The position numbers and the translations under genes were made by a program. A stretch of DNA of 64,000 nucleotides from Comamonas thiooxydans (lineage in GTDB: Bacteria; Pseudomonadota; Gammaproteobacteria; Burkholderiales; Burkholderiaceae_C), in contig NZ_AP026738.1 in the NCBI RefSeq assembly GCF_002157685.2, positions 2,728,001-2,792,000 of the forward strand, written 5' to 3'. A model generated the notes under the pieces. The model worked only from the letters and a program-made list of their open reading frames with translations. It made no database searches and was not told where the DNA came from. Shown here in pieces: positions 1 to 9,046 of the stretch (position 1 is the first letter of the stretch; the number at the start of each line of letters is the position of its first letter).

Positions 1-838
1 CTGCCGATTCCATGGTGTTGACCAGCAGCATGGTAATCGTCATGGGGCCGACACCACCGGGTACAGGGGTGATGTAGCCAGCAACCTCCTTGACGCCGTT
101 GAAGTCGACGTCGCCGCAGAGCTTGCCTTCGGCATTGCGGTTCATGCCCACGTCGATGACCACGGCACCGGGCTTGACCATGTCGGCGGTCAGCACATCC
201 ACCTTGCCCACGGCCGCGACGATGATGTCGGCCTGGCGAGTCATTGCAGCCAGATCGGCGGTGCCGCTGTGGGTGACGGTGACCGTGGCGTTGGCGGCCA
301 GCAGCATCATGGCCATGGGCTTGCCCACGATGTTGGAGCGGCCGATGACCACGGCGTGCTTGCCGCGCAGATCCTTCATGCCGATGGATTCCAGCATCTT
401 CATGCAGCCATAGGGCGTGCAGGCCTTGAAGCCGACTTCGCCGACCATCAGCGCGCCGGCGCTGGCGACATGGAAGCCGTCCACATCCTTGGCGGGGGAG
501 ATGGTTTCGATGACCTTGTGGTCGTCGATGTGCTTGGGCAGTGGCAGCTGCACCAGAATGCCGTGAATGCTGGGGTCGTTGTTCAGCGCTTCGACACGTG
601 CCAGCAGTTCGGCTTCGGTCATGGAGGCATCGTACTTTTCCAGCACCGAGTGGAAGCCCACGTCTTCGCAGGTCTTGACCTTGTTGCGCACGTAGACCTG
701 TGAAGCCTGGTTGTCGCCGACCAGAACTACGGCCAGCCCGGGCGTGATGCCCTTGGCCTTGAGCGCTGCCGCGCGTGTGGCGACTTCCTTGCGCAGTTGT
801 TCGGAGAGGGCTTTGCCGTCGATGAGTTGGGCTGTCAT
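1..838 (-). CDS. folD: Bifunctional methylenetetrahydrofolate dehydrogenase / methenyltetrahydrofolate cyclohydrolase, 3' end cut by window
   Basis: FolD interconverts 5,10-methylene-THF, 5,10-methenyl-THF and 10-formyl-THF with NADP in cytoplasmic one-carbon metabolism. About 279 codons are visible, close to the family's usual length of roughly 283, so only the last few residues are missing at the left edge. The N-terminal substrate domain has the [13 protein letters not shown] stretch with the catalytic lysine, followed by [11 protein letters not shown] and the dinucleotide-binding segment [12 protein letters not shown]. The end [15 protein letters not shown] is the standard FolD C-terminal signature. 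The ATG at 838 ([15 protein letters not shown]) gives the expected N terminus. It is followed downstream of no other gene in the window and is separated from the response-regulator gene by a palindromic intergenic repeat. Confidence 0.97.
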   Translation of the reverse strand, partial: MTAQLIDGKALSEQLRKEVATRAAALKAKGITPGLAVVLVGDNQASQVYVRNKVKTCEDVGFHSVLEKYDASMTEAELLARVEALNNDPSIHGILVQLPLPKHIDDHKVIETISPAKDVDGFHVASAGALMVGEVGFKACTPYGCMKMLESIGMKDLRGKHAVVIGRSNIVGKPMAMMLLAANATVTVTHSGTADLAAMTRQADIIVAAVGKVDVLTADMVKPGAVVIDVGMNRNAEGKLCGDVDFNGVKEVAGYITPVPGGVGPMTITMLLVNTMESA

Positions 839-860
839 TGCTGGAGTACCAATAAAAAAT

Positions 861-898
861 GCTGCTAGCCCTTGATGAACAAGCACTAGCAGCTATCA
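861..898. repeat. Intergenic palindromic repeat, TGATAGCT/AGCGCTT family, best-preserved copy
   Basis: The arms GCTGCTAGCCCTTG and CAAGCACTAGCAGC form a near-perfect hairpin around ATGAA, followed by TATCA. Diverged copies sit at 8981, 14276, 16471, 17058, 19850 and 60212, always between genes. It could serve as a terminator or mRNA-end hairpin for a converging or upstream gene, but there is no long U-tract. Confidence 0.7.
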
Positions 899-986
899 GA
901 ATAGGAGTTGGCTAAAGCGCGAGGCCTGGCCAGTGCTCCCTGGATTATCTCGCGATTGGAGTGGCTTCCGATTTCGCGGGGAGCAC

Positions 987-1640
987 TTAGTTGACGGCTG
1001 CCGCCGCTTTGGCCGCAGCGCTGGTCTGGCCCTGGCCCAGTGCGATCTTGAGCAGATCGGCCACGGTGTTGGCGTTGAGCTTTTCCATGATGTTGGCGCG
1101 ATGGGCTTCCACGGTCTTGATGGAGATGCCCAGATCGTCGGCGATCTGCTTGTTCAGGCGGCCGGCGACGATGCGCTCCAGCACCTGGGCTTCGCGGCCC
1201 GTGAGCTTGGCCAGCAGGGCATCGCGGCTGGCGGCCTGCTGGTGACCGGTAAAGGCTTCGCGGGCGTGATCCAGCATGCGCTCGACCAGACCCAGCAGCT
1301 CTTCCTCGTTGAACGGCTTCTGGATGAAGTCCAGTGCGCCTTTCTTCATGGTGTTCACGGCCATGGGCACATCGCCGTGGCCGGTGATGAATACGATGGG
1401 CAGAGGAGACTTGCGCTCGATCAGGCGGTCCTGCAGCTCCAGGCCGGTCATGCCGCCCATGCGGATATCGACGATCAGGCAGGCCACTTCACGCGGGTCG
1501 TAGCGCGACAAAAAGGTCTCGGCGGAGTCAAAGCAACGCACGCGGTAGTCCTTGCCTTCCAGCAGCCATTGCAGCGAATCACGGACTGCTTCGTCGTCGT
1601 CAACTACGTAAACAGTGCCTTTTTTGGGAATCAAACTCAT
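987..1640 (-). CDS. FixJ/NarL-type response regulator
   Basis: 217-residue two-domain response regulator. The receiver domain occupies roughly residues 8-120: YVVDDDEAVRDSL holds the acidic pocket, VACLIVDIRMGGMTG the phospho-acceptor Asp, and VFITGHGDVPMAV plus a lysine in FIQKPF complete the switch. A LuxR/FixJ helix-turn-helix follows at about 140-205 (LTGREAQVLERIVAGRLNKQ, then IADDLGISIKTVEAHRANIM). The ORF can be extended upstream, but ATG 1640 (MSLIPKKGTVYVV) is the natural start because it forms an ATGA overlap with the kinase stop at 1637-1639, which implies translational coupling. The partner kinase is immediately upstream. Target genes are not known. The divergent neighbour is the pyruvate dehydrogenase operon, so control of that operon is a reasonable but unproven inference. 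Confidence 0.93.
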   Translation of the reverse strand: MSLIPKKGTVYVVDDDEAVRDSLQWLLEGKDYRVRCFDSAETFLSRYDPREVACLIVDIRMGGMTGLELQDRLIERKSPLPIVFITGHGDVPMAVNTMKKGALDFIQKPFNEEELLGLVERMLDHAREAFTGHQQAASRDALLAKLTGREAQVLERIVAGRLNKQIADDLGISIKTVEAHRANIMEKLNANTVADLLKIALGQGQTSAAAKAAAAVN

Positions 1641-4204
1641 GCAATCGTCCTCTTTATGGGTTCGCTTGTCGTGGTGAGTGTCGTCGTCTCCACACCCGTT
1701 GCCAACGGCAGCCAGAATGAGAACCGGCAACCAGTGACTTCGCTTCCATTGTAGAGGTTCTCGGCATGCATTCGACCCTGATGTGATTCGACAATCGAGC
1801 GGCAAAGGTTCAGGCCTATGCCCATGCCTTCGCTCTTGGTGGAGAAGAAGGCTTCGAACAAGTGTTCCAACACTTCCGGCGGCAGGCCCTTGCCCGTGTC
1901 TTCCACGGTGAACTCCACACCCGGCAGGCTTTCAAAGACCTGGGGGCGCACGCGTAGTTCCACATTGCGCTGGCCCAGCGGGCGGTCGGACATATCAATT
2001 GACTCAGCACTGTTTTTCATCAAATTGATGAGAACCTGTTCGATGAGGATGGCATCGGCCATCACGGGCGGCATGCGTTCGGCAATATGCGAGGTCAGCT
2101 GCACATTGCGGCGGCGCAGCTCGATGCCGGCCAGCTCCAGCGCTTCGTTCACCATCTCGCCTACCTGGGCCAGCATGCGATTGGGCTCGCTCTTTTTCAC
2201 GAAGGAGCGGATGCGCTGAATGATCTGCCCGGCTCGCTGGGCCTGATGTGCTGTCTTTTCCAGTGCGAACTTCATCTGTTCGGGTGTAAGCGTGCCGTTT
2301 TCCAGGCGCGTCAGCATGCCGGAGCTGTAATTGCTGATGGCGGTCAGGGGCTGGTTGAGCTCGTGCGCCACGCTGGATGCCATTTCGCCCATGGTGATGA
2401 GGCGGCTGGCGGTCTGGGCCTTTTCGGCCTGGGCCGCAGCCTGTTCCTCGGCCAGGCGGCGCTGGGTGATGTCGGTGGCAATCACCATCTGGGCCAGACG
2501 GCCGTCCACCCAGCTCAGATAGCGCGAGCGGACTTCCAGCCATTTGCCCAGGCTGGGCACGAAGATCTCGGCGTTCTCGCTGCGTGCGGCGGTCAGCGTG
2601 TCCGTGGGCAAGCCCATGAGGCCGTCTTCGTTCTCGGCTTCGGGCTGGTGGCGAACCGGCAGCTTGCCAGCCTGGGCGACCAGTTGCAGATGTCCTTCGG
2701 TGTGCGAGCCAAACCACTGGCGGTAGAGCTTGTTCGCAAACAGCAACTCGGCGCTGCCAAGAGGGGCCACGGAAACAGAGGCATCCAGCGCTTCCAGCAC
2801 GATGGTGAAGCGCTCGTACGAGGCAGACAGCTGTTCGCGAATCCGGTTGGGCTCGGTAATGTCCGTCATGGACGACATCCACCCCGTATGCTGGCCGTGG
2901 GCATCAATCAGCGGCGATACATACAGGCGCGCGTCGAACAGGCTGCCGTTCTTGCGCTTCACGCGTACCTGAAAGCCGCCAACGATGGTCTTGCCCGACA
3001 GCTCTTCGCGCAGCTGTGAATGCAGATTGTCGTAGTCGTTATCGGGCCAGTAGGAGTAGGGTGGAACCTGGCCGACCAGATCCTTCTCGCTCCAGCCCGT
3101 CATCTGGCAGAAGGCCGCGTTCACATAGGTGATGCGGCCATGCAGATCCAGTGCTCGCATGCCCGTCAGCACGGAATTTTCCATGGCACGGCGGAAGTTG
3201 GTCTCGGCCACCAGGGCCTCCTGGGTACGCTGACGGCGGCGGGTGTGGCGCCAGGTGGCCAGCAGCAGCCAGGCCGTCATGGCCGACAGCGTGCCCACCA
3301 GCCAGAACAGGCCGCTACCGACTACGCCCAGCGAAGTCTGGTAGGCCTGGGCGCGCATCATCAGCGCCGTGCCCACCGGGGAGACGGGCACTTCGTATTC
3401 ATTCGCAATGGCACGCCAGTGCAGCAGCTCGGTAGGCGTCTTGCGCGGCGCCAGCGGAGTGCCGGCCAGCACATGGTTGTCGGCATCGCGCATGGTGATG
3501 GCATAACGGGCCATCACTTCCGTGGGAGTTCCATAGCGCAGCAGACTGTCCACCGAAAACTCGGCCAGCAGCTCGCCCTGGTAGCGGCTGTTGGCGCTGA
3601 TTGGCACATGCAGCTGCAGCAGTGGCGGCAACTCATTGGGCTGGGCTTTTTCCTGCACATAGATGGGCTGCAGCATCTCGCGAGCCTGCTCATAGGCTTG
3701 CAGAGTCTCGCCTTGATGCAGGCTTTCGCCCACGGCACGCAACTGGTCAGTGGCCACCGTCGGCGCTGACTGGCTGTACACAACCTGACGCTTGTCACTG
3801 ATCCAGGTAATCGATTGCAACTCGGGGTACTGGCTGATCAGCGCTTCCGTGCGGCCGTCGAAGTCGGCCTTGCGCATCTCGCGGTTGCCGATATCACGGG
3901 CCATGCGCATCAGCTGCTCCTGACGCTCCAACAAGCGCAGGCGCACGCGCTGCTGGGCGTACTCCACGTCGCGGCGCAGTGCCTCCTGCTCGCGATCCAC
4001 TTCTTCCGTGCGCAAATACCAGAACGACGCAATGATTGCAGCCATGAACATCAGCACCGATGCCAGCGGCGCGAGCGCGGCATAGCGATCCTGCCGAGTC
4101 GGCGACAGACTGCGCCACCAGCTACGCCACCAGCGCACAGGGGATGCAACGGATTGCGCGCTTTTTGCGTCCTCTTTTTCTCGTTCGTGATTGCTTGTTT
4201 GCAT
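1637..4204 (-). CDS. Membrane-bound PAS-domain sensor histidine kinase
   Basis: 855 residues. TM1 is at about 43-63, then an extracytoplasmic sensor region of about 230 residues, then TM2 at about 291-316. A PAS domain follows (ITYVNAAFCQMTGWSEKDLVG), then a second PAS-like region, then the transmitter. HisKA has the H-box MASSVAHELNQPLTAISNY at about residue 605-620. The ATPase domain has the N-box LINLMKNSAESID at about 725, the G1 box VEDTGKGLPPEV, the F-box LFEAFFSTKSEGMGIGL and a final G-rich loop. The H-box and layout resemble DctB/FixL-type kinases. The signal is unknown. It overlaps the response regulator by 4 nt. An SD-like GGAGG lies only one base before the ATG, which is unusually close. 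Confidence 0.94.
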   Translation of the reverse strand: MQTSNHEREKEDAKSAQSVASPVRWWRSWWRSLSPTRQDRYAALAPLASVLMFMAAIIASFWYLRTEEVDREQEALRRDVEYAQQRVRLRLLERQEQLMRMARDIGNREMRKADFDGRTEALISQYPELQSITWISDKRQVVYSQSAPTVATDQLRAVGESLHQGETLQAYEQAREMLQPIYVQEKAQPNELPPLLQLHVPISANSRYQGELLAEFSVDSLLRYGTPTEVMARYAITMRDADNHVLAGTPLAPRKTPTELLHWRAIANEYEVPVSPVGTALMMRAQAYQTSLGVVGSGLFWLVGTLSAMTAWLLLATWRHTRRRQRTQEALVAETNFRRAMENSVLTGMRALDLHGRITYVNAAFCQMTGWSEKDLVGQVPPYSYWPDNDYDNLHSQLREELSGKTIVGGFQVRVKRKNGSLFDARLYVSPLIDAHGQHTGWMSSMTDITEPNRIREQLSASYERFTIVLEALDASVSVAPLGSAELLFANKLYRQWFGSHTEGHLQLVAQAGKLPVRHQPEAENEDGLMGLPTDTLTAARSENAEIFVPSLGKWLEVRSRYLSWVDGRLAQMVIATDITQRRLAEEQAAAQAEKAQTASRLITMGEMASSVAHELNQPLTAISNYSSGMLTRLENGTLTPEQMKFALEKTAHQAQRAGQIIQRIRSFVKKSEPNRMLAQVGEMVNEALELAGIELRRRNVQLTSHIAERMPPVMADAILIEQVLINLMKNSAESIDMSDRPLGQRNVELRVRPQVFESLPGVEFTVEDTGKGLPPEVLEHLFEAFFSTKSEGMGIGLNLCRSIVESHQGRMHAENLYNGSEVTGCRFSFWLPLATGVETTTLTTTSEPIKRTIA

Positions 4205-4513
4205 GCCTCCAGTGTAGGGGAGAGACCTAGTGGAATCTGCGACTATTTCTGTCGCGTAAAAGACAATCTATAGAGGCTTCACTGTATGTGCATTTGCAGC
4301 ATTTTTTTATATAGTGAAATCACAAAGCACAATTTGAAATTTTAAAAAAATGTGCGAAACTCGCCAGCGATCGACACAGTGAATCGGTTTAATCCGGGGA
4401 GCACCCGAAGGTGCTGTGCCACGCGTTATGCGGTGTGGCGCTTGCCGCACCCGTGTGATGCCGCACTCACTGCTTCGTGATAAAGCTACCCCCTCTCGAA
4501 GGAGACACTCACA
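4205..4513. promoter_or_regulatory. Divergent control region between sensor kinase and aceE, with two leader hairpins
   Basis: This 309-bp gap must hold both divergent promoters. The kinase-proximal half is AT-rich (4290-4350). The aceE-proximal half is GC-rich and can form two hairpins. One at 4400-4415 has stem AGCACC/GGTGCT with a CGAA tetraloop. The second at 4432-4451 has an 8-bp stem with one G-T pair and loop GCTT. Both lie between about 60 and 115 nt before the aceE start, as in a structured 5' leader. An SD-like AAGGAGA precedes aceE. No convincing -35/-10 pair could be assigned by eye. Confidence 0.45.
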
Positions 4514-7228
4514 ATGACAGCTCAGACTGATCCCAAAGGCGCTGGCTTTCCTGCCGGCCTGGACCAACAAGAATCGCGCGAGTGGATGGATGCCCTCTCT
4601 GCGGTGATCGACCGCGAAGGTGCGGACTATGCTCACAAGCTGATCGAGGATCTGCTTGAACACGCTCGCCAAAACAGCGTGGACATGCCTTTCTCGGCCA
4701 ATACCGGCTACGTGAACACCATCGAAGTCGACCAGGAAGAAAAGTGCCCCGGCAACCTCGAGATCGAAGGTCGTCTGCGTGCCTACATGCGCTGGAACGC
4801 CATGGCCATGGTGGTCAAGGCCAACCGCATTCATCCCCCTGAAGGTGGTGATCTGGGCGGTCACATCGGCTCCTTCGCTTCGCTGGCCAATATGTTTGCG
4901 GCCGGCTTCAACCATTTCTGGCACGCGGAGAACGAAAACCACGGCGGCGATTGCCTGTACATCCAGGGTCACGTTTCGCCCGGCATCTATGCCCGCGCTT
5001 ACCTGGAAGGTCGTATCTCCGAAGAGCAACTGCTGAACTTCCGCCAGGAAGTGGACGGCAAGGGGCTGTCGAGCTACCCCCACCCCAAGCTGATGCCCGA
5101 CTTCTGGCAGTTCCCCACGGTGTCCATGGGCCTGGGCCCGCTGATGGCCATCTACCAGGCGCGTTTCCTGAAGTATCTGCACGCACGCGGCATTGCCAAC
5201 ACCGAAAACCGCAAGGTCTGGGTGTTCTGCGGCGACGGTGAAATGGACGAGGTGGAATCCCTGGGCGCCATCGGCCTGGCATCGCGCGAGAACCTGGACA
5301 ACCTGGTTTTCGTGATCAACTGCAATCTGCAGCGCCTGGACGGTCCCGTGCGCGGCAACGGCAAGATCATCCAGGAGCTGGAAGGCGAATTCCGCGGTGC
5401 CGGCTGGAACGTGATCAAGCTGCTGTGGGGCAAGGGCTGGGACGAGCTGCTGGCCAAGGACAAGGACGGCGTGCTCAAGAAGATCATGATGGAATGCAAC
5501 GACGGCGACTATCAGGCTTTCAAGGCCAACGATGGTGCCTACGTTCGCCAGCATTTCTTCGGTCGCGATCCTCGCGCGCTGAAGATGGTCGAGCACATGT
5601 CCGACGACGAGATCTGGAACCTGCGCCGCGGCGGCCACGATTCGCAGAAGGTCTACGCAGCATTTGCCGCTGCCAACGGCCACAAGGGTCAGCCTACCGT
5701 GCTGCTGGTCAAGACCGTCAAGGGCTTCGGCATGGGCAAGGTCGGTGAAGGCAAGAACAACGTTCACCAGACCAAGAAGCTGAGCGACGAGGACATCAAG
5801 GCCTTCCGCGATCGCTTCAACATCCCGATCCCCGACAGCCAGATCGCGGACATTCCTTTCTACAAGCCGGCCGACGATACGCCGGAAATGAAGTATCTGC
5901 ACGAGCGCCGCAAGGCTCTGGGCGGCTACCTGCCGCACCGTCGCCAGCAAGCTGACGAGCAGTTCACCGCTCCTGCGCTGGACACCTTCAAGGCCATCCT
6001 GGAGCCCACACCCGAAGGCCGTGAAATCTCCACGACCCAGGCTTATGTGCGTTTCCTGACGCAGCTGCTGCGCGACAAGAACATCGGCCCCCGCGTGGTG
6101 CCCATTCTGGTGGACGAAGCCCGTACCTTCGGTATGGAAGGCCTGTTCCGTCAGGTTGGTATCTACAACCCTCACGGTCAGCAATACACCCCGGTCGACA
6201 AGGACCAGGTGATGTACTACCGCGAGGACAAGGCCGGCCAGATCCTGCAGGAAGGCATCAACGAAGCCGGCGGCATGTCCAGCTGGATCGCTGCGGCCAC
6301 CAGCTACAGCCATAGCAACCGGGTCATGATCCCGTTCTATGTGTACTACTCGATGTTCGGCTTCCAGCGCATCGGCGACCTGGCCTGGGCGGCTGGTGAC
6401 CTGCAAGCGCGCGGCTTCCTGCTGGGCGGCACCTCGGGCCGTACTACGCTGAACGGCGAAGGCCTGCAGCACGAAGACGGTCACAGCCATATCCTGGCCA
6501 ACACCATCCCCAACTGCGTAACCTACGACCCCACTTTCGCGCACGAAGTGGCTGTGATCATGCAGGACGGTCTGCGTCGCATGGTGCAGAACCAGGAAAA
6601 CATCTTCTACTACATCACGCTGCTGAACGAAAACTACCCCATGCCCGGCCTGGAAGCCGGCACGGAAGAGCAGATCCTCAAGGGCATGTACATGGTCAAG
6701 CCTGGCCAGAAGGTGCCCGAGAGCGGCCTGCGCGTTCAACTGCTGGGCTCCGGCACCATCCTGCGCGAGTCCTTCTTCGCCCAGGAACTGCTGGAAAAGG
6801 ACTGGGGCATTGCCGCCGATGTCTGGAGCTGCCCGTCGTTCAACGAACTGACCCGCGAAGGTCAGGAAGTGGACCGCTTCAACATGCTGCACCCCCTGGA
6901 AGCCGCCAAGGTTCCGTTCGTGTCCCAGCAACTGGCTGCCCACCCAGGCCCTGTGATCGCTTCGACCGACTACATGAAGGCCTACGCAGAGCAGATCCGT
7001 CCCTACATGCCCAAGGGCCGTACCTACAAGGTGCTGGGTACCGACGGTTTCGGTCGCTCGGACTTCCGCGCCAAGCTGCGCGAGCACTTCGAAGTCAACC
7101 GTCACTACATCGTGGTGGCTGCACTGCGCGGTCTGGCCGATGAAGGCAAGATCAACGCCACGACTGTGGCCGAAGCGATCAAGAAGTACGGCATCAACGT
7201 CGACAAGATCAACCCGCTGCACGCCTAA
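4514..7228 (+). CDS. aceE: Pyruvate dehydrogenase E1 component, homodimeric type
   Basis: Thiamine-diphosphate-dependent E1 decarboxylates pyruvate and reductively acetylates the lipoyl groups of E2 in the cytoplasmic pyruvate dehydrogenase complex. The 904 residues match the family (about 890-900). The N-terminal region has PFSANTGYVNTI, followed by HPPEGGDLGGHIGSFASLA. The ThDP/Mg motif begins at GDGEMDEVESLGAIGLASR (about residue 237) and ends with INCNLQ. The pyrimidine-domain segment GTSGRTTLNGEGLQHEDGHS is diagnostic of AceE. An AAGGAGA Shine-Dalgarno lies upstream of the ATG. It leads the order aceE-aceF-(unknown gene)-lpdA, with aceF only 18 nt downstream. Confidence 0.98.
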   Translation: MTAQTDPKGAGFPAGLDQQESREWMDALSAVIDREGADYAHKLIEDLLEHARQNSVDMPFSANTGYVNTIEVDQEEKCPGNLEIEGRLRAYMRWNAMAMVVKANRIHPPEGGDLGGHIGSFASLANMFAAGFNHFWHAENENHGGDCLYIQGHVSPGIYARAYLEGRISEEQLLNFRQEVDGKGLSSYPHPKLMPDFWQFPTVSMGLGPLMAIYQARFLKYLHARGIANTENRKVWVFCGDGEMDEVESLGAIGLASRENLDNLVFVINCNLQRLDGPVRGNGKIIQELEGEFRGAGWNVIKLLWGKGWDELLAKDKDGVLKKIMMECNDGDYQAFKANDGAYVRQHFFGRDPRALKMVEHMSDDEIWNLRRGGHDSQKVYAAFAAANGHKGQPTVLLVKTVKGFGMGKVGEGKNNVHQTKKLSDEDIKAFRDRFNIPIPDSQIADIPFYKPADDTPEMKYLHERRKALGGYLPHRRQQADEQFTAPALDTFKAILEPTPEGREISTTQAYVRFLTQLLRDKNIGPRVVPILVDEARTFGMEGLFRQVGIYNPHGQQYTPVDKDQVMYYREDKAGQILQEGINEAGGMSSWIAAATSYSHSNRVMIPFYVYYSMFGFQRIGDLAWAAGDLQARGFLLGGTSGRTTLNGEGLQHEDGHSHILANTIPNCVTYDPTFAHEVAVIMQDGLRRMVQNQENIFYYITLLNENYPMPGLEAGTEEQILKGMYMVKPGQKVPESGLRVQLLGSGTILRESFFAQELLEKDWGIAADVWSCPSFNELTREGQEVDRFNMLHPLEAAKVPFVSQQLAAHPGPVIASTDYMKAYAEQIRPYMPKGRTYKVLGTDGFGRSDFRAKLREHFEVNRHYIVVAALRGLADEGKINATTVAEAIKKYGINVDKINPLHA

Positions 7229-7246
7229 GAAGGGGAGACAGATAAC

Positions 7247-8941
7247 ATGGCATTGACAGAAATCAAGGTCCCCGATATTGGCGACTTCTCCGAAGTCGGC
7301 GTGATCGAAGTGCTGGTCAAGGTGGGTGACACCATCAAGGTCGAGCAATCCCTGATTACCGTGGAGTCCGACAAGGCTTCCATGGAAATCCCCTCCAGCC
7401 AGGCTGGCGTGGTCAAGGAAATCAAGGTAGCCTTGGGTGACAAGGTCAAGGAAGGCTCCGTGGTCGTGATGCTGGAAACCGCCGACGCGGCTCCCGCACC
7501 TGCCGCCGCCGCACCCGTGGCTGCCCCCGTGGCCGCTGCTCCTGCACCCGTGGCCGCTGCTCCTGCACCCGTGGCTGCAGCTCCTGTGGCCGCGGCTCCT
7601 GCAGCGTCTTCCACCGTGGACATCAAGATCCCCGATATCGGCGACTTCAAGAACGTGGCCGTGATCGAGATGCTGGTCAAGGTGGGCGATACCGTGGCTG
7701 TCGAGCAATCGCTGTTCACGGTGGAGTCCGACAAGGCCTCGATGGAAATTCCTTCGCCCTCGGCTGGCACCATCACGGCGCTGACCATCAAACTGGGTGA
7801 TACCGTCAACGTGGGCGACGTGGTCGGCCAGATGACGGTGCAGGGCGCAGCAGCTGCTCCCGTGCAGGCCGCCGCTCCCGTGGCAGCCGCTGTTGCCGCC
7901 CCCGTGGCTGCTGCAGCTGCTCCTGTGGCCGCTGCTCCCGTGGCTGCAACACCTGTGGCAGCGCCCGCAGCCCACAACCCCACGGTGGCGCCTTCGGGTC
8001 AGCTGCCCCATGCTTCGCCTTCGGTGCGCAAGTTCGCTCGCGAACTGGGCGTGCCTCTGGCAGAGGTCAAGGGTTCGGGCAACAAGGGCCGCATCACGGC
8101 CGAAGATATCCAGTCCTTCACCAAGTCGGTGATGGCTGGCGCCGTGCAGACCCTGGCTCAGCAGGCTGTGGCTCCCAAGTCCTCCGGCGGCAATGTCGGT
8201 GGTCTGGAAGTGCTGGCCTGGCCCAAGGTCGACTTCGCCAAGTTCGGTGCTGTCGAGCGCAAGGAACTGTTGCGCATCAAGAAGATCTCGGGTGCCAACC
8301 TGCATCGCAACTGGGTGGTCATCCCCCACGTCACCAACAATGACGAGGCCGACATCACCGAGCTGGAAGCCTTCCGCGTGTCCACCAATGCCGAAAGCGC
8401 CAAGGCCAAGAGCGACGTCAAGGTGACGATGCTGGCTTTTGTGATCAAGGCCGTGGTGGCTGCGCTCAAGAAGTTCCCCGAGTTCAACGCCTCTCTGGAC
8501 GGCGACACTCTGGTCTACAAGCAGTACTTCAACATCGGCTTTGCCGCTGACACGCCGAACGGCCTGGTCGTTCCCGTGCTCAAGGATGCCGACAAGAAGG
8601 GCATTCTGCAGATCAGCCAGGAAATGGGCGAGCTGGCCAAGAAGGCCCGCGACGGCAAGCTGGGTGCTGCGGACATGCAAGGCGGCTGCTTCTCGATCTC
8701 GTCTCTGGGCGGCATCGGTGGCACCAACTTCACGCCCATCATCAATGCGCCTGAAGTCGCCATTCTGGGTCTGTCCAAGGGCGCCATGAAGCCCGTGTGG
8801 GACGGCAAGCAGTTCGTGCCTCGCCTGATGCTGCCTCTGTCGCTGTCGTACGACCACCGCGTCATCGACGGTGCAGCAGCCGCACGCTTCAACGCCTATC
8901 TGGGCGCTGTGCTGGCCGACTACCGCCGCATCCTGCTCTAA
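7247..8941 (+). CDS. aceF: Dihydrolipoyllysine acetyltransferase, pyruvate dehydrogenase E2
   Basis: E2 core of the pyruvate dehydrogenase complex; it transfers the acetyl group from lipoyl-lysine to CoA. Its 564 residues comprise two lipoyl domains (about 1-75 and 122-195, with lipoylated lysines K43 and K163 in the motif [12 protein letters not shown]), long Ala-Pro linkers, a peripheral subunit-binding domain at about 255-291 (SPSVRKFARELGVPL), and a catalytic domain from about 330. The active-site motif SYDHRVIDGAAAARF at about 532-546 carries the HxxxDG signature. A 21-bp tandem repeat encodes part of the first linker. The gene is co-directional with aceE at an 18-nt gap carrying an SD, so it is surely co-transcribed. 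Confidence 0.98.
   Translation: MALTEIKVPDIGDFSEVGVIEVLVKVGDTIKVEQSLITVESDKASMEIPSSQAGVVKEIKVALGDKVKEGSVVVMLETADAAPAPAAAAPVAAPVAAAPAPVAAAPAPVAAAPVAAAPAASSTVDIKIPDIGDFKNVAVIEMLVKVGDTVAVEQSLFTVESDKASMEIPSPSAGTITALTIKLGDTVNVGDVVGQMTVQGAAAAPVQAAAPVAAAVAAPVAAAAAPVAAAPVAATPVAAPAAHNPTVAPSGQLPHASPSVRKFARELGVPLAEVKGSGNKGRITAEDIQSFTKSVMAGAVQTLAQQAVAPKSSGGNVGGLEVLAWPKVDFAKFGAVERKELLRIKKISGANLHRNWVVIPHVTNNDEADITELEAFRVSTNAESAKAKSDVKVTMLAFVIKAVVAALKKFPEFNASLDGDTLVYKQYFNIGFAADTPNGLVVPVLKDADKKGILQISQEMGELAKKARDGKLGAADMQGGCFSISSLGGIGGTNFTPIINAPEVAILGLSKGAMKPVWDGKQFVPRLMLPLSLSYDHRVIDGAAAARFNAYLGAVLADYRRILL
7526..7588 (+). repeat. 21-bp tandem repeat in the first aceF linker
   Basis: Two identical 21-nt units (7526-7546 and 7547-7567) are followed by a diverged third. 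Each encodes the linker heptad PVAAAPA between the two lipoyl domains. Such exact repeats are prone to slippage, so linker length may vary between strains. Confidence 0.8.
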
Positions 8942-8953
8942 GCAGCTGACAGG

Positions 8954-8980
8954 CAGGCCGATTTTAGTGAAATCGGCCTG
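8954..8980. terminator. 11-bp perfect hairpin after aceF
   Basis: Arms CAGGCCGATTT and AAATCGGCCTG surround the loop TAGTG, 13 nt after the aceF stop. No U-run follows, so it may act as a partial terminator or an mRNA-stabilising hairpin rather than a full stop between aceF and the downstream genes. Confidence 0.55.
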
Positions 8981-9014
8981 TAGCGCTTATCTGAACTGCG
9001 CAAGCAGCTATCTT
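8981..9014. repeat. Diverged intergenic TGATAGCT/AGCGCTT-family repeat
   Basis: TAGCGCTTAT, a short spacer, then GCGCAAGCAGCTATC. It resembles half of the palindrome at 861-898, directly after the aceF hairpin. Confidence 0.45.
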
Positions 9015-9046
9015 TTTAGATGCTTTGCGCTTCACCTTGCCAGCCC

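Noticed and set aside
4307..8857. 1516-codon open frame on the minus strand
   Set aside because: It is fully antisense to aceE and aceF. Its His/Gly/Ala/Gln-rich composition arises from codon bias of the genes on the other strand.
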